A stretch of 64,000 nucleotides of DNA from Pisaster brevispinus (Eukaryota; Echinodermata; Asteroidea; Forcipulatida; Asteriidae). A program made the translations under genes and the position numbers. Below are positions 47,119 to 59,016 of the stretch, piece after piece. The DNA is taken from NCBI GenBank assembly GCA_023634235.1, contig JAMKCF010000008.1:11909176-11973175 (forward strand). Reading direction: 5' to 3'. How positions within the stretch are numbered: position 1 is the stretch's first letter; every line of letters starts with the position of its first letter. The notes below the pieces were generated by a model that was not told the DNA's origin, did not search any database, and saw nothing but the letters and a program-made list of their open reading frames with translations.

Positions 47119-48314
47119 AGGGCGGTATAGCATTTTCTTAGAGGTGCCCAACCTAACCATCACAAAACATTTGAGTGATTTGGTGTCTACCAGCCAGGAA
47201 GAACAAATCTAGAGGATCCCCCCCCCCCCCGGGCAAAGCTACCACATGGTAGAAGGTCCCCCCCCCCCACATAACGCTTTTAGTACCATTCTTTACATTC
47301 AGATATATATTTCACAAGGCGTCTAAACATTGAAACATAAAATGTTTATATCACAAAGCTCTGACTTTAATGCTTCCCATCCAAAAGTCTGTGATATTGT
47401 TCCAGCTTTCCCAAATCACCTTCATATTTTTGGTTGAAAAACAAAATTGCTAAAGAAGTCTTGGAAAAACAACATTTTATTCAGGAAGAACATTTTCTTT
47501 GCAGCTGTTTTGCCTTCACAAGCGTCATCCTTTGTGTGCTGCAGAGAAAATACCACCTGGACAGTGGTACTGACCTTCCTCAAATGCTGACAATATGGGC
47601 CTTTCCTTGAGCAATGTCGCCCTTTTCAGCACTTCCCTAAAAATTTGGCACATCACCTGCGTTAGGCTGGATCATTAACTCAAAATTCATCAACCCCTCC
47701 ATATTAACAGCTGTCATCATGGATGGGGGGGGGGGGGGGCACTAAACAGGAATAATAGAGGGCGCTGTCTCACACATTGCTTTGCCTTTCTCACGATGTG
47801 ATGACCTGGTAAAAATTGGAAGCATGTTGGCGATTTATGGATTTTAATTTAATGGGTTAATAAAGACTCTCAAAATAAAGTAGTTGAAGCAGTAGGCATT
47901 GTTAAACTTGCTTGATTTCATCTGAAGTATAGTCATTGCCTGATCAAATAAAAAAACTCTTGTGATCCTTCCATTCTAACTTCAAAGCGCAGGGCTTGAA
48001 ATTAATAATGGACAGCAGGCCCCAAAGTTAACAATGGACAGCAGGCGCGAAGCCAGTGACTGGACAGTCATGAAACCTGTGTTGTTTTAATTGACTAATA
48101 ATACCTCACTGTGTCATATCTTTAAAGAAAAAGTTGATGTTCACATGTCCGAGAGTCCTTCAAGAAAGACTCTGCTTGGGGTGAAATGTCAGGCTTCTGG
48201 CAATTTGTCTGCATGTATACCATAGGTCCTTTTGGCTGGTAAGCATTTTGCAACAGCTATTTTCTCGAGATTGATGTAGACCTTTTTTGTTTACAAACAT
48301 TGACAACCATTTTG

Positions 48315-48450
48315 GATGAGCGATCTTGACTCAAGTGTATTGCTCAAGGACAGAAACGCTATGACCAGTACCGCAAACCCCATGGCACCAACATCAGAAC
48401 TTGAGTGCTGTGAGTACACTGGACCACTCAACCACAACACACTCCATGGC
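48315..48450 (-). mobile_element. SINE family A head, reverse copy
   Basis: The complement reads GGTTGAGTGGTCCAGTGTAC, then AAGTTCTGATGTTGG, and ends CCTTGAGCAATACACTTGAG, i.e. tRNA head to the conserved GAGCAA block. The body beyond it is missing. Confidence 0.6.
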
Positions 48451-48473
48451 TCAGTGGTCTATTGCTTGTAAGC

Positions 48474-48530
48474 TTCAATCAATCAATCAATCAAGCAATC
48501 AATCAATCAATCAAGCAATCAATCAAGACG
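48474..48530 (+). repeat. (AATC)n microsatellite with AAGC interruptions
   Basis: Runs of CAAT units, broken twice by AAGC, follow the reversed SINE A head. A shorter (AATC)n is at 8099-8130. Confidence 0.8.
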
Positions 48531-49224
48531 GTTCGTATAGCACTGGTATCCAATAGGTTCCAAGAAACCTCAACAACAAAAAATGAGTACAAATGAGTTT
48601 TCAGTCTCTTCTTGAAAATGTTCACAACTACTTGGTAAAGTTACAGGGAGTATTAATGTTATACATAATATTGGTGTCGAGCTGTGGCCATATGAATTAA
48701 GACTTCATTTTGGAAAGGGGAGAACAGTTTATCAGAAGACCATAAGTTACCAAAAGACAACTGATGCGATATAAGATCAGTAATATATAGGGGAGCAATG
48801 TCCATTGATGGCTTTGTAATCAGTTCAATACTGAACTGCTATAATATAATTGTTTTTCTTGATAGTTGGATGATGATTCTTGCGGCAGTGCTTTTAGCAT
48901 GCTGGAGAAGAGATAGTCAAGTGTCCAGACCTCCAGACAGAAGACAATTGCCTACCTAGTTTGGCAGACCAGACAGCATGAATAATTTTCTCACATCATT
49001 GCACAGATAAGTATTTTCTGATGAGGCTGATCTGCCGTAAGAAATAGATATTCTGGTAGGTATTAGAGACATGTTGATGAAAAGGAGTATCATCAAAAGT
49101 GACTCCAACCATTACTGGCTGATTTCACATAGCACATAATCCATCATCATTTGAATTAACATGTGTAATTTTTCCAGAGGACTTGCTGCTTAAGTATAAA
49201 TTTCAAACTGCCTCTAGCAACATG

Positions 49225-49405
49225 GAAATCTTGGTGGCCTAGTGGTAAGACGTCTGCACTAGAACGCCAAAGGCAAAGGTCATGGGTTTGAATCCCACCC
49301 GAGTAATTGCCTTTGAATTTTGTTCATATGACTCGGGAAAGTACAGAGTATACAGTGCTTTACACAAATTGGTGTATGGGTAAAACCAAAGAAAATAACA
49401 AACTA
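49225..49405 (+). mobile_element. tRNA-derived SINE (family C)
   Basis: A box TGGCCTAGTGG (49235-49245) and B box GGTTTGAATCC (49285-49295) are intact. The body contains GACTCGGGAAAGTACAGAGT, ACAGTGCTTTACACA and TGGTGTATGGGTAAAACC. Body fragments recur at 23018-23125, 24145-24200 and 28965-29080. The copy lies just left of the LINE RT relic. Confidence 0.7.
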
Positions 49406-49511
49406 TGGAGGTGACACTTAAGTCAAACTTTGAAAAGATAAGAATAACTTCTGTTTTTGATTCACTTAGCGTCAAGCTGTCCACTGTTCAATGTCACAAT
49501 CACTGGGTTTT

Positions 49512-49780
49512 TTATGCAGTAGCAGAAGACGAAATTATTTGGGAGCAAAGCAAGCACAACTGGTTGTCATCAGCATACTGATGAAACTTAAGGTTGTTAC
49601 ATCTGATCAGCTGTCCAAGGGGAGAAGTACAAATTGTGAACAGCAATGGCCCTAAAACAGACCCTTGTGGTGCCCCAAATTGAAGCAGCTTGGAGATAGA
49701 AACTTGTCCATTGAATTGATACCAACTGATTGAAGCCTGGCAGTTAAGTATAAGCAGAACCAGCACCGTGCACTGCCTCT
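49512..49780 (-). mobile_element. LINE reverse transcriptase fragment (YADD box)
   Basis: The minus-strand frame reads [15 protein letters not shown] and, about 25 residues later, [10 protein letters not shown], the consecutive RT motifs of Jockey/CR1-type LINEs. Only about 85 residues remain. The surrounding sequence has no continuing domain and a SINE lies just to the left, so this is a 5'- and 3'-truncated relic. It belongs to a different LINE lineage from the one at 54.9-57.1 kb. Confidence 0.8.
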
Positions 49781-50569
49781 GACGCTAAAAATTTGACAAG
49801 CGTAAGAAAATTATTTCATAATCAATGGGTCAAAACAATCTGACAACTCTAATTAATCATGAACTGATTATAATAATTAACCAAGCTTGTTGACCACAAC
49901 TTGCTTGAGTGATTTACTAGGATCCCTCCTTATTCTAACAACATACAACACCCAAACTGTTAGACTCTAATAATAACTGTATGCCTGATCCAATATACCG
50001 GTATAGGAACATCATCAGTTTACTAGTGCAGTTCTCAGTCCAACAAAATCAATCAAAACATGCATTTGGATTTTGAAGGGTTATGGCAGGGTTAGGGCTA
50101 AGCTTTTATCCATTAAGCTTGAAATTTTGAAACATGGTTTCCAGATCAGTTACTTCCAATACACACGACAAAGCATGGTGCCCAAGACACCCTTCTGGCT
50201 CTACCAAGTGTTTGTTCTTTCAAAAAGAGGTGATTTGACGAATAGATTTGGGTTTCATTTCTCGACACTTACAGGGTCCAGATTGAACGCATAAAAACTA
50301 CTTAACATTTCTACATAATATAAAAGTGTCGCAAGGATTGTTCTACATTTGTTGTTCAAGTCAACATTTATAAGTACAGCAGACAGTTTCACAGAAATCT
50401 GAAATGTATAGGTAGTTGTTTTATGAGCAGAGCGAATTCTACTACACTACATTATATAGAAATAGAAAACAACAATTTTTTCCTATAAAACATAGGCCTA
50501 TTAACATTGTGCCTCACACATCTCCGAAGGGATACATAAAGACAAACATAATATGAACCTACAGGTATA

Positions 50570-50735
50570 CTGCATTCTTGTAAGGGCAAGGTAGTTTTTC
50601 CTTAAAGGGCACTTCTATGAGGGGATTTTTGTATTTGCTCTGGAACATTTCAAGGGTCACCACAAGGCAAAGACCATTAGGCATTGAAGGAGTGCTTCCA
50701 TATGTGTCCATAAAAAAATGATTTGAATGGTTATG
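50570..50735 (+). repeat. Dispersed repeat family F, diverged
   Basis: It matches the copy at 46935-47118 over GGGCACTTCTATGA, GGAACATTTC and GGTCACCACA blocks. It is non-coding, although a 74-codon frame crosses it on the minus strand. Confidence 0.45.
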
Positions 50736-51033
50736 GCAGGCTAGGGCTAAGCCCAAGTTCAAACAGAGGTGTCCAAAACACACCTCTCTCAGGGTAATTA
50801 TAATATTTCCCTTTCAGAGGCAGGCTATTTGAGGCCTACGATAGATCAAAATATCACAAGGGTGAATTTTTTGAGACATGTTAGATGTTTAAATCAACAT
50901 AAATTCAAGTATTAAGGCAAACTGTCTCACTTGCTAATGTTAAAGGGAAGACAAATCTTCATGCATCTATCTGTCTAACTTTACTTTAGAAATAATTACT
51001 GCTTTTCAAAAATTACTAATGTCCAGGGATCTT

Positions 51034-51201
51034 GGGCCTAGTTTCATAAAAGAGGTAAGCTACCTCAAAATTGGTCAAGCGCAGAAAAATCTCACACACC
51101 CAAAAGAAGTTATCAAGTACCATGCTATTATTTAACTAGCAAAGAATTCGCTGAGCATTGAGCAACATAATCTGTTTCACAGCTGAGCTTTATGAATAGG
51201 G
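51034..51201. mobile_element. MITE family M3 (168 bp)
   Basis: Left GGGCCTAGTTTCATAAAAG and right GCTTTATGAATAGGG are inverted termini of the same family as 25333-25532. It sits 200 bases downstream of the RPUSD2-like exon. Confidence 0.6.
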
Positions 51202-51400
51202 GAGCGGGGGTCAACCTGGCCAGAAAATTGATCTCAACAACTTGCCTAATGCGAATTTTACCACACCAGGTTGACTTCTTAGGTTCAACAAGTTGCCTCG
51301 GCAAAATCAATTATCATTAAATAAGTCGACCTGTGGGGAGATGATTTACCTCGTTATCCGAGTAAGAGGTAAAGCACTCACGGAGCTCAGTGTGACTTAC

Positions 51401-51588
51401 CGGTATCAAAGCCGGCTTGTTAATGACAGTGACTCCTCCTTGACTGTGATTAGCTCCAAGGGTTGACTGGTCACCGGTGGCTCATGGCGGTGAACCATGG
51501 AACATAGAAACTCATTGCTGACCAGAATCTTGTCCAGTGAGACTTTCTTCCCATCAATGGTTATCAATCCGCTGCTTATTGCCTTTTG
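51401..51588 (-). CDS. RPUSD2: Exon of an RPUSD2/Pus9-like RNA pseudouridine synthase (isolated, possibly a gene fragment)
   Basis: Members of this RluA-type family isomerise uridine to pseudouridine in RNA. The exon starts after a pyrimidine-rich acceptor (CGTCCTTTACAG) at 51588 and reads QKAISSGLITIDGKKVSLDK, then ILVSNEFLCSMVHRHEPPVT and SQPLELI. The stretch VHRHEPPVT is the family signature just upstream of the catalytic domain, and the GLITIDGKKV part corresponds to the S4-like segment before it. A strong donor (CCG|GTAAGT) sits at 51400, but the frame meets TGA at 51406-51408, five bases before it. So either a weaker donor inside LITVKEES is used, or the exon is decayed. The catalytic RLDR-containing exons and the upstream exon were not found nearby. 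The symbol reflects the best family match; fungal Pus8/Pus9-type naming is equally possible. Confidence 0.65.
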
Positions 51589-52149
51589 CTGTAAAGGACG
51601 TAGGTTGGACAATGAAGCAATTTACAACCGCAACTTTAAGAGCCGACATCATGCAGGCTTTTCCCTCAGACACTCATATAAACACTGGAGGCATCTACAA
51701 TCAATCTGGCTGCTAGTTCTACATTGACCTGATTCACCCGAGCTGTTGCCATCACATGATAAATCTAAGCTGCGCCATTTTTGGAGTCACATTTCCTGTA
51801 AGACCATGGAGTTTCAGCTTCCATCATAAGACATGCACTGTATCTTGCACGTACAGTCTCAAACGTCAGTAACTGTGTATGACGTCATTACAAGGGGAAG
51901 TAGTACTTCCCAAAGATAGTAAACATCCACTGTTCAAACATATTGTCCATAATTTGTTAATCCTTTTTCCATTAACTTTGTTTACCTTTGGCAATTTTTT
52001 AATTGATTTTTGTTTTAATAGCAAGCACCCTCTATATTCTTATTTCAATAACAACGTACGTCTTTGTATCTAAACTTCAATTTTAGGAAAACATACACAC
52101 AAAAATCCTCCATGTAACGATGGGTGAAAACGGCTTCAATGCATTTCAG

Positions 52150-52540
52150 TTTTATTTACCTTTTTAGTTTCAGTTTTACAACCGAACCACTTCCTCTATT
52201 CTGCAAAGCTTCTTGGGCATGTTGGGGAGGAGTCCGTCATGGCACCACTCGTCTGGCTGAGATGTGCTGCCGTTCCCCTGCAGGGCAACCTGCATGGGTG
52301 CTGCAAACCGGTACACTGCAATCTTTATTGGATGTCACAACTTCCACACCGATTGGTTCTGGATTCGGCCATAGCTGTTGGTAAAGTGCTGGTTTCAGCT
52401 TTCAGCAATTTGACTGGTTCGAGTTGTTGTTTTTGGATAGGACTGTGGTTCCCATCGACAGATAAACTCGATGTCAGTGACGTCCTTTACAAGCGCAGCC
52501 GTAGTTATGCTTCGTTTCACCACAACACGTGTTTGTCACG
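52150..52540 (-). other. GC-rich island, candidate promoter and 5' exon upstream of the RPUSD2-like exon
   Basis: On the minus strand this island has an E-box in ACACGTGT (52526-52533) and a CRE-like TGACGTC (52477-52483), followed by about 270 bases open in more than one frame. One frame reads MQVALQGNGSTSQPDEW and continues to CRIEEVVRL before a stop. A fair donor, AAAAAG|GTAAAT, comes shortly after. No frame shows a sequence I recognise from RPUSD2. The opposite strand also stays open for 139 codons (52239-52658), which is expected for GC-rich DNA. Position and composition suggest a gene start, but identity is unknown. Confidence 0.3.
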
Positions 52541-52899
52541 TTTACAGCGTTTGAAAACAGTCGTTCGTGTAAACATAATTATTATAGTCTGCGCAATTGT
52601 ACGAAGAAATAGCACATTGTTATGGACCTTTGTAAAGTGTTCAATCCATATCAATTGACAATCTTTCCATTAACTTTCCCGATGAATTTACCTTCAATTG
52701 AATTAAAACTATCGGCTAGGGTCTCAAAAAATAGTGAAACGCACTTAAGGGATTTGCCAAATCCTTGGTTTGCGCAAAATTGTGCCCAATCTCTGGATTG
52801 AGCGCCTTTTAATAGGAATTTTCCCAAGTTTGTATTTTGCGATTATATAAATTGACACAATGGTGATGAACAGTGAATCCCCCTCCGCTCAGAACACCT

Positions 52900-53470
52900 T
52901 CCCCAGTTTAAAGCCCCCCCCCCCCCATGCTGCACCCACCCATAGATTCCCCTCATCGGCCCTCAAATAATATGATCCCCAAACCTGACCCAGACCCCCG
53001 GAAATTCCCTTCGCTGGCTCCCCGTTTAAGCCCTTCCCCATGCCCCCCCCCCCCCCATTCGGCTCTCCTCAAAGCTTTAAACCATTCACTCTATCTCACA
53101 GTACAGCCATACTTCCGCTCTGCTAAGGCAGTCCCTCCCATTGGTGTGAAGCCGCCCCTCCAAGGAGCCCTCCGGGTATCCCCTCCCCTGAGTATTCTCC
53201 CTTCCATGCCGCCAATATAAATTCCACTCCTGAAATGAGCCACCCAAGGTATCCCCATCCAGGTTTATAATAAGCCATCCCCTGCATCCCATCAGAGTAA
53301 TTCCCCTCCTGCTGCTGCACCACCCCTGGTTTGAAGCCGCCTCTCCAAGGAAACCCTCAAGGTATCCCCAGACATTCCCTTCCCCTGAGCCATCCCCCTC
53401 CTTGGTAAGCCCTCCCCAATGCCATCCACAGCATCCCCAGAGCCTATTAAGACATCCCATCACAGTTTCG
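52900..53470 (+). repeat. C-rich, partly duplicated low-complexity block
   Basis: GAAGCCGCCCCTCCAAGGAG (53147) recurs as GAAGCCGCCTCTCCAAGGAA (53334), each followed by a GGTATCCCC segment, a 187-base period. The remainder is CCCT/CCCC-rich with two poly-C runs. Long frames on both strands (53086-53463 minus; 52927-53220 plus) are Gly- or Pro-rich and lack any domain. I regard it as a degenerate satellite-like block. Confidence 0.55.
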
Positions 53471-54859
53471 AGTCCCCTCCTCTACGCTGAGTTACACGGT
53501 TATTTGTCTTCGGATTATAATGTAAGCCTGAAAGAAATTTACATTAGTTTTGTTGTAGAGATAAGTGTATCCATAACAAATGACTTAATAAAAGCAAAGT
53601 CTGTCCTGAGCCGATGTGGCTCACCGGGCAGGTGTTTGTATCTGGTTTCATTGGCATTAAACGACCAAGAATAGTTCTATTCCCCCGGGCAGGATGCCAG
53701 TCCATCGCAGATTACTCCCCATCTCTCACTGGTACCCATTTGTACTCCTGAGTGGAGAGAAGCAATTGTGATAAAGTGTCTGCCCATTAGAAGTGATTGA
53801 CGGAAAACCTCTTCCGACATTTTGATCAGCTTAATTTTCGTTTCAGAGATGCTTTTTTGCATGTAATCTTAATAATACACGGTTGTTTGGGGGCAAACAA
53901 AACGAGTCCGCAATATGACATCATAGTGTTGTTTTCATTTCTAGGCGCTTATGGGTTTTTCGTGAAACACTGATCAAAATGTTGTTGTTTTGGGGTGTTG
54001 TTGTTGTTGTTTTGGGGTGGTTTTTTTTTACATTAGGACACAATTTGTGTTGAGGTCCACCTTTGGTAGCAAAAAAAAACTTCAATAATGTTAGTTTCGT
54101 TCAAGTAGATCTTTAACTTTTTAAATAGCTGGGATATACAGCCGCGACCTAAAAACATTCAGTTTCAAAATATGTTGTTAGTTAAACAGTTTTTTTTTAA
54201 TGAAGCCCTTTTATAAAATAAATCGGATACGATTTTACCCTAATTTTATTAATATTTTTAGAAAGTAAGCTGGCCCATCTAAACAATTTAAGATTACGTA
54301 AGCCTAACGGTAGGGCCTATATAAAGCACAAATTGCAAACAATAATATTGTCTATTTTCAATGAAACTGTTGCCCTGTAGCTAATTGAATAGAATAGTAT
54401 GCTGCTTGGGAGAATATATAATGCCAGGACACCGATGTAAAATTTTATCAAACAGTAAAGAAATTTAAAGACCTATCTTGAACGAAAACTGCAACAAGTG
54501 ATCTTTGTTGAAATTCATTTAAGATGTTTTCAACCAATAAGGAAATTGAGTGCACAAGAGATTAAACACACTTAAAGTGTGCAAAATATATATATTTTTG
54601 AAAACCCTTCTCTGGTGCTTTTCAGAATGATTTGTATAGCCGCTTTGTCGCAGCATGGAGGTATACAAAGCAAACTCCCACACAGTAGTAGTAGGGCCAT
54701 TGCCCGAAACGGGTGTTCATCGCCACCCCCCCCCCCCCGCCCTCTTGAAATAGCTGTGTGCTCTCTCCTCAAGCTCCTTCAGCCTCTGTTCGGTGTCGTA
54801 GTCACTATACATGCTTTCCTCGTGTACGCTCTCCAGCCGGTTACATCCCGTGCCAAGTC

Positions 54860-57110
54860 GCACCAGGTGGTAAGGGAGGATGTCCTGGCTTTTATACCAG
54901 CCTCTCATTGGTCATCCTGCGGATGTGTTCATTCCATCTCAGCTGGCACCGCATCTACACTATACTGATATCAGCGACCGTTGCCATCGTCAGGATGTCA
55001 TCATTTGGAACAAAATAATTCCATCTGATGCGGACAATTTGGCCAAGGTGACGAAGTTGGACTGTTCTTAATGTGATCCTACTCTTGAGTTCTAATCCAT
55101 CTGGCAGTCGGCAGATAGATGGCTTCCAAAAAATTTGAAGTCCTTTAAGCTGCATTTAGATTCTAGGTCAGTGAAGGTGAGGTACATCAGGACTACCGCA
55201 AACAAACCAAACAGTGCTGGTGCAAATTTGCATCCTTGTTTAACTCCGGTTTCGTACCTTACAGTCAGTAGCTCGCCATTCTCAATAAGCCTAGCAAACA
55301 CATCAGTATGAAATGCTTCAATCGTTTTGACAATCTTTTTCGGGCATCCGGAGAGTATCTGGTACAGAAGTCGCCTGAACACGGTCAAATGCTTTGGTAA
55401 AGTCTACAAAGACAATGTCGCCCCCGCTCTCTGCTTTTCTCCATCAGTTGACGTAGAGTGAATATTCCATCGATGGTTCTTCTGTCAGCCCTGTATCCTG
55501 ACTGAGATTGTGGGTATGGGTTCCAGGACCTTTTGAACGCGTTGTAGCAAGATGTCAGCAAAACATTTACCAACCACGCTCAGGAGAGAGATCCTTTGTA
55601 GTTGCCACACAAAGACTTGGCTCCGTTCTTGCAGAGGATCGACATGTTTGCATTCTTGAGGTCGGCATGGATGTTCTCATGCAACGTCATTGAATATTTT
55701 GTGTAGGTTCCTAATCGTGACAGTATCGTCTGTTTTTTAGTGTTTCAGGTGGTATAATACCATCTGGTCCATGGCTTCTGTTACGTCCTCATATTGACTC
55801 CATTGCATCAGCCAGTGTTGGTTCCGGGTCGTGAATGACTGGCTCCTGTTCAAAATTACCCAGGACCTTAATGTTAGAAAAATAGAAAAATGTTCCATCC
55901 ATTTGGCTTTTATGTCTCCGTGGAGATCATAAGCTTGCCATCAGTGGTCATGATGGGATGAGAACTGCGAGATCTGGGACCATGCTGAGTGATTTGTAGA
56001 ATGCGTGATAGCTTTTCTTCTATGCAAACTTCTTTACTTCGTCTGCTCTGTCTTGGAGCCATTTGTTTTTCAGATCATGGATTCGACTTCGCAGTTCAGA
56101 TCTGTCAAGTTGGGTGTCTGCAATAAGCTGATGTTAATTCTGAGCAACAGACCTGTCATTCTTTACTACTCTCCTTCTGCCGAAAACTGCTTTAGATGCA
56201 TCTTGAAGGATCTGTTTATATATATATATATATTTTTTTTTTATTTATTGATAACCAACAGCGGTTAACCGCCACTAACAGGTCAGTTTCCATGTTTTAA
56301 CTTCATCTGTTAAATTGACGGTCACAAAAATGCCTGGAGCCGTGTCGTATTTTGTTGGCGGATGAACTGAATATGGTGGTCGCATGGAGACAAATTTGCA
56401 CATTGCGATGAGCAACCTATGATCTGTGAAGCAGTTTGCGCTCCGAAGAACGCGAGTGACGTGGATGTCGTTGGGATGGGTTCAAGACAACATAGTAGCA
56501 CATTCCTACCATTCGCAAGTATTTATGTGATATCTGTTGCCATTGCTTGGATCTCATGTGCTACTATGATGTCTTGAACTTGTTCTTCAATGTAAACAAT
56601 GTTCCAGTGACTGTCAGTTTCAGTCGTGTAAACATTTCCAGCAGCAGCAGACCGTTAAAATTCATCTTTCCAACACCATGTTTTACAAATAAAAACACAC
56701 CAGGCCAAACTTCGTATTCTTTTCCGACGCGTGCTTTGAAGTCGCCCATCGCTATTATTTTTCCTTTCGTCTTGGAGATGATGCGACTTAGTTCGTCATA
56801 GAAGGCTTCTTTTTCATCATCAGATCTATGCATTGTTGGTGCATAAACACTGATGAAAGTCACACTTTTGCCGGATTAATGTCAGCTGTCATAGTCATGA
56901 GTCTATCATTTATAGCTGTCGGTTTGCACTGCGGCTCTAGGTAGTTCGAGATGGCAAAACCATGGGAGGTCAAAACCAACAACTGCTGTGCAGTGTTTGC
57001 CACCAATCCAGGTGTCATTTCTCGATAATGTTGCCCGTTCCACAGGTTTTCATACCTCGCTGAATGCACAAACGTCGATCTGCAGCTCCATAGCGATAAG
57101 GTCAGAGTTT
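54860..57110 (-). mobile_element. Decayed non-LTR retrotransposon (LINE) with endonuclease and reverse transcriptase
   Basis: On the minus strand, fragments in different frames follow the order of an APE-endonuclease/RT LINE. The endonuclease is at 56400-57090 (WIGGKH, YLEPQ, INDRLMTM, ISVYAPTM, AMGDFKARVGKEYEVWPGV, and a CFTDHRLL box near 56430). The N-terminal linker is at 55900-56080. The RT is at about 55190-55800 (QSGYRADRRTIDGIFTLRQL, FVDFTKAFD, GVKQGCKFAPALFGL). The C-terminal part (RHLGQIVRIRW, HIRRMTNER) is at 54890-55070. Repeated frameshifts and stops show it is dead. It resembles the LINEs often annotated as craniofacial development protein 2-like in marine invertebrates. A TA run at about 56218-56233 interrupts it. 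Confidence 0.85.
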
Positions 57111-57268
57111 CAGTCCGTTTTTGAATTCTGTTAATTTCGTACCACGAAAAAGAGGATTGGCTCTGCCCGCGGCTAGCCAGACACCGGCAGGTGAGATGAC
57201 CGATGTTTACCCCAACTTTTCAGAGATGACCGATGTTTACCCCCAACTTTTCTAGGGGCTTCTCCAGC

Positions 57269-57292
57269 GGGGGGGGGGGGGGGGGGGGGGGG
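57269..57292 (+). repeat. Poly-G tract (24 bases)
   Basis: This is the longest of many G/C homopolymers in the window. It follows two tandem 30-base copies of GAGATGACCGATGTTTACCC (57193-57222 and 57223-57253). Confidence 0.9.
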
Positions 57293-57294
57293 CT

Positions 57295-58650
57295 CCGGTT
57301 GTCCTAAAAAGGCGAGCCCCATGGGGAGCCGAGGACCGTTGCCATCTCAAGACAGCGTTCAGCGACAGTAACCAGATCATGACCGTCGTGCGTGCATGTC
57401 TCTGCTAGATACTTCAAGACGATCAACCCCTGTGTCCACTGCAGAGGGCATGTCGCCGTAGGACTTTGACGCAAATCCTACCAAGAGTAAAGTAGGCGAT
57501 CGGCATGCGCGTGAAAAGAAAGCAGCGGCGCAACCACTTTCATGAACAACCAAGTAATTTCATAGCCTTTTGACTCCCGCTCAACGTCAAAGTATTGTCA
57601 CTTTGACGCACGCCGTCAACGGCAGAAGTGTTTCTAGTTTTTCAAAACTTTGAGGTTGGGGCCTTATTTTTTTTATCGATAATTAACACAAAAAGAACCA
57701 AAACACAGAAGTGTACAAATATCTAAAGTACATTTAAATGACAAACAAACATATTTTAAACAAGTTCAAATAGCATTCCCGTTAAAAAAATGTTGCTCAT
57801 ATACCTGTGTATGTAACTCTGCAGCAATTCTGAGTTTGTAATAAGATTTTGAATAACAAGTGTTTGCATTTTACAAGTTTATGATAAAAATGAGCATGAC
57901 GATACTTATTTTTTTATAAAACAAACATTATTTGTTTATCAAGTGTTCTTCAGAAAATCCGATAAACCCTTAATTCAGTTTTTAACGAGTGGTGGCGCTA
58001 TTAAAAAATATATCGTTTAATTAAATAATATACAGGCCTTTAAAAGTATCACGACTCGGTGAAACAAGGGTGTTTTTTCCTATTATTTTCTCCTCCCTGA
58101 CCCCGATGACCGATTGAGCCTAAACTTTGACAAGTTTGTTATTTCATGTAGGCCTATATGATAGGGTACACAAAGTGTGGATACTGGTCTTTGACAATTA
58201 ACGATGTTGTGCACCTGCTTGAAAGGTATTCCACGAACAAATCGACCAATGATATGGGGTAGTTAAATAAAAAAACCAAAATGAATAAATGATCGGGATC
58301 CTGCCTAACATTATCTCACGTCCACCAGGCAAACAATATGCACTTGCATCCTCTGCATTTGACAAAATGGGGGAACAAAATTATGCTTTTCGTTTGAAAA
58401 GAGCACCATCTGTCAAAATTCGTGCAGAAGAATACAGTTATTCTTTAAAAAAAATATTTTGGCAGAAATAATTTCATGTCATATCACGCATCATCGGTGG
58501 TCTGACAGGAGGATAGGAATGACATATAAATAGACTGGCAGCAGCGTGGGGTTGGGTTAACTCTTTGAAGTTTTCCACGGGGGTGCTTTATGTGGTATCA
58601 AAAGTTTAGAGGGTAAATAATTAAAAACGACGGATAGGCGCATCCCCCAA
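57295..58650. other. Intergenic segment upstream of USP10
   Basis: A GC-richer patch (57340-57640) may be the decayed 5' region of the LINE. The remainder is AT-rich. CTGGTCTTTGACAA (58181-58194) recurs at 299-312, suggesting another dispersed repeat. No gene. Confidence 0.45.
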
Positions 58651-58661
58651 TCAAACATTTT

Positions 58662-58699
58662 CACCACGCCCACTATGGGGCTTAAAAGTGGGCGTGGTG
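58662..58699. promoter_or_regulatory. Inverted KLF/SP-type sites upstream of USP10
   Basis: CACCACGCCCACT (58662-58674) and its exact complement AGTGGGCGTGGTG (58687-58699) face each other across 12 bases, about 400 bases upstream of the USP10 start. Each arm contains the CACGCCC box bound by KLF/SP factors. Either a regulatory pair or a short foldback. Confidence 0.35.
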
Positions 58700-58973
58700 G
58701 GGGTGGTGGACTTTCTTGGACATCGGCCGTGCCTTAGGCCTACCACAGAGAAAGGGGCCTACGCAGACTGGAAATTAAACCCACAATCCTTCTTTTGAAA
58801 TAACACAAAATTCGCAAAATTTCATGGATGTAGGCCTATGAAAAAATACAGAAAAAGGCAAATCGGTCATATTGCGCAAAAGTACATAATTTGTGGACAT
58901 GAGGTGAAAAAAAACCCCACATGAACTTTTGGAATAGAGTTATTTTAGGTATGGCCGGTCTCGCTCGCTCCAG

Positions 58974-58985
58974 TGCGCATGCGCA
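58974..58985. promoter_or_regulatory. NRF1 binding site (TGCGCATGCGCA)
   Basis: This is an exact 12-base NRF1 consensus palindrome, 113 bases before the USP10 start codon and embedded in an otherwise AT-rich region. A chance match of this length is unlikely, and its position fits a housekeeping promoter. Confidence 0.75.
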
Positions 58986-59005
58986 TTTCCCGTTCACTGA
59001 AAATC

Positions 59006-59016
59006 AAGATGGCGAC
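59006..59016 (+). promoter_or_regulatory. YY1-type initiator motif (AAGATGGCGAC)
   Basis: It matches the AAGATGGCGGC YY1 consensus at 10 of 11 bases and is oriented with transcription, 21 bases after the NRF1 site. Such sites often sit just downstream of the start site in TATA-less promoters and include an upstream ATG. Confidence 0.6.

Larger units (their letters stand above)
45430..49220. other. Intergenic, repeats only
   Basis: It holds family F, poly-C runs at about 47220-47270, poly-G at 47725-47739, a SINE A head and the (AATC)n tract. Reading frames are below 75 codons and unrecognised. Confidence 0.45.

Noticed and set aside
49020..49052. Hammerhead-ribozyme-like CTGATGAGGCTGATCTGCC
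   Set aside because: The CTGATGA box and a short stem are present, but the required GAAA directly after the stem and the third helix are not.
53086..53463. 125-codon Gly/Trp-rich minus-strand ORF
   Set aside because: It is the complement of a C-rich, partly duplicated block; the frame is open on both strands because stop codons are rare in such DNA.
54579..55071. Plus-strand ORFs of 129 and 86 codons
   Set aside because: They overlap the antisense of the LINE C-terminal region and a poly-C tract; the minus strand has the LINE homology.
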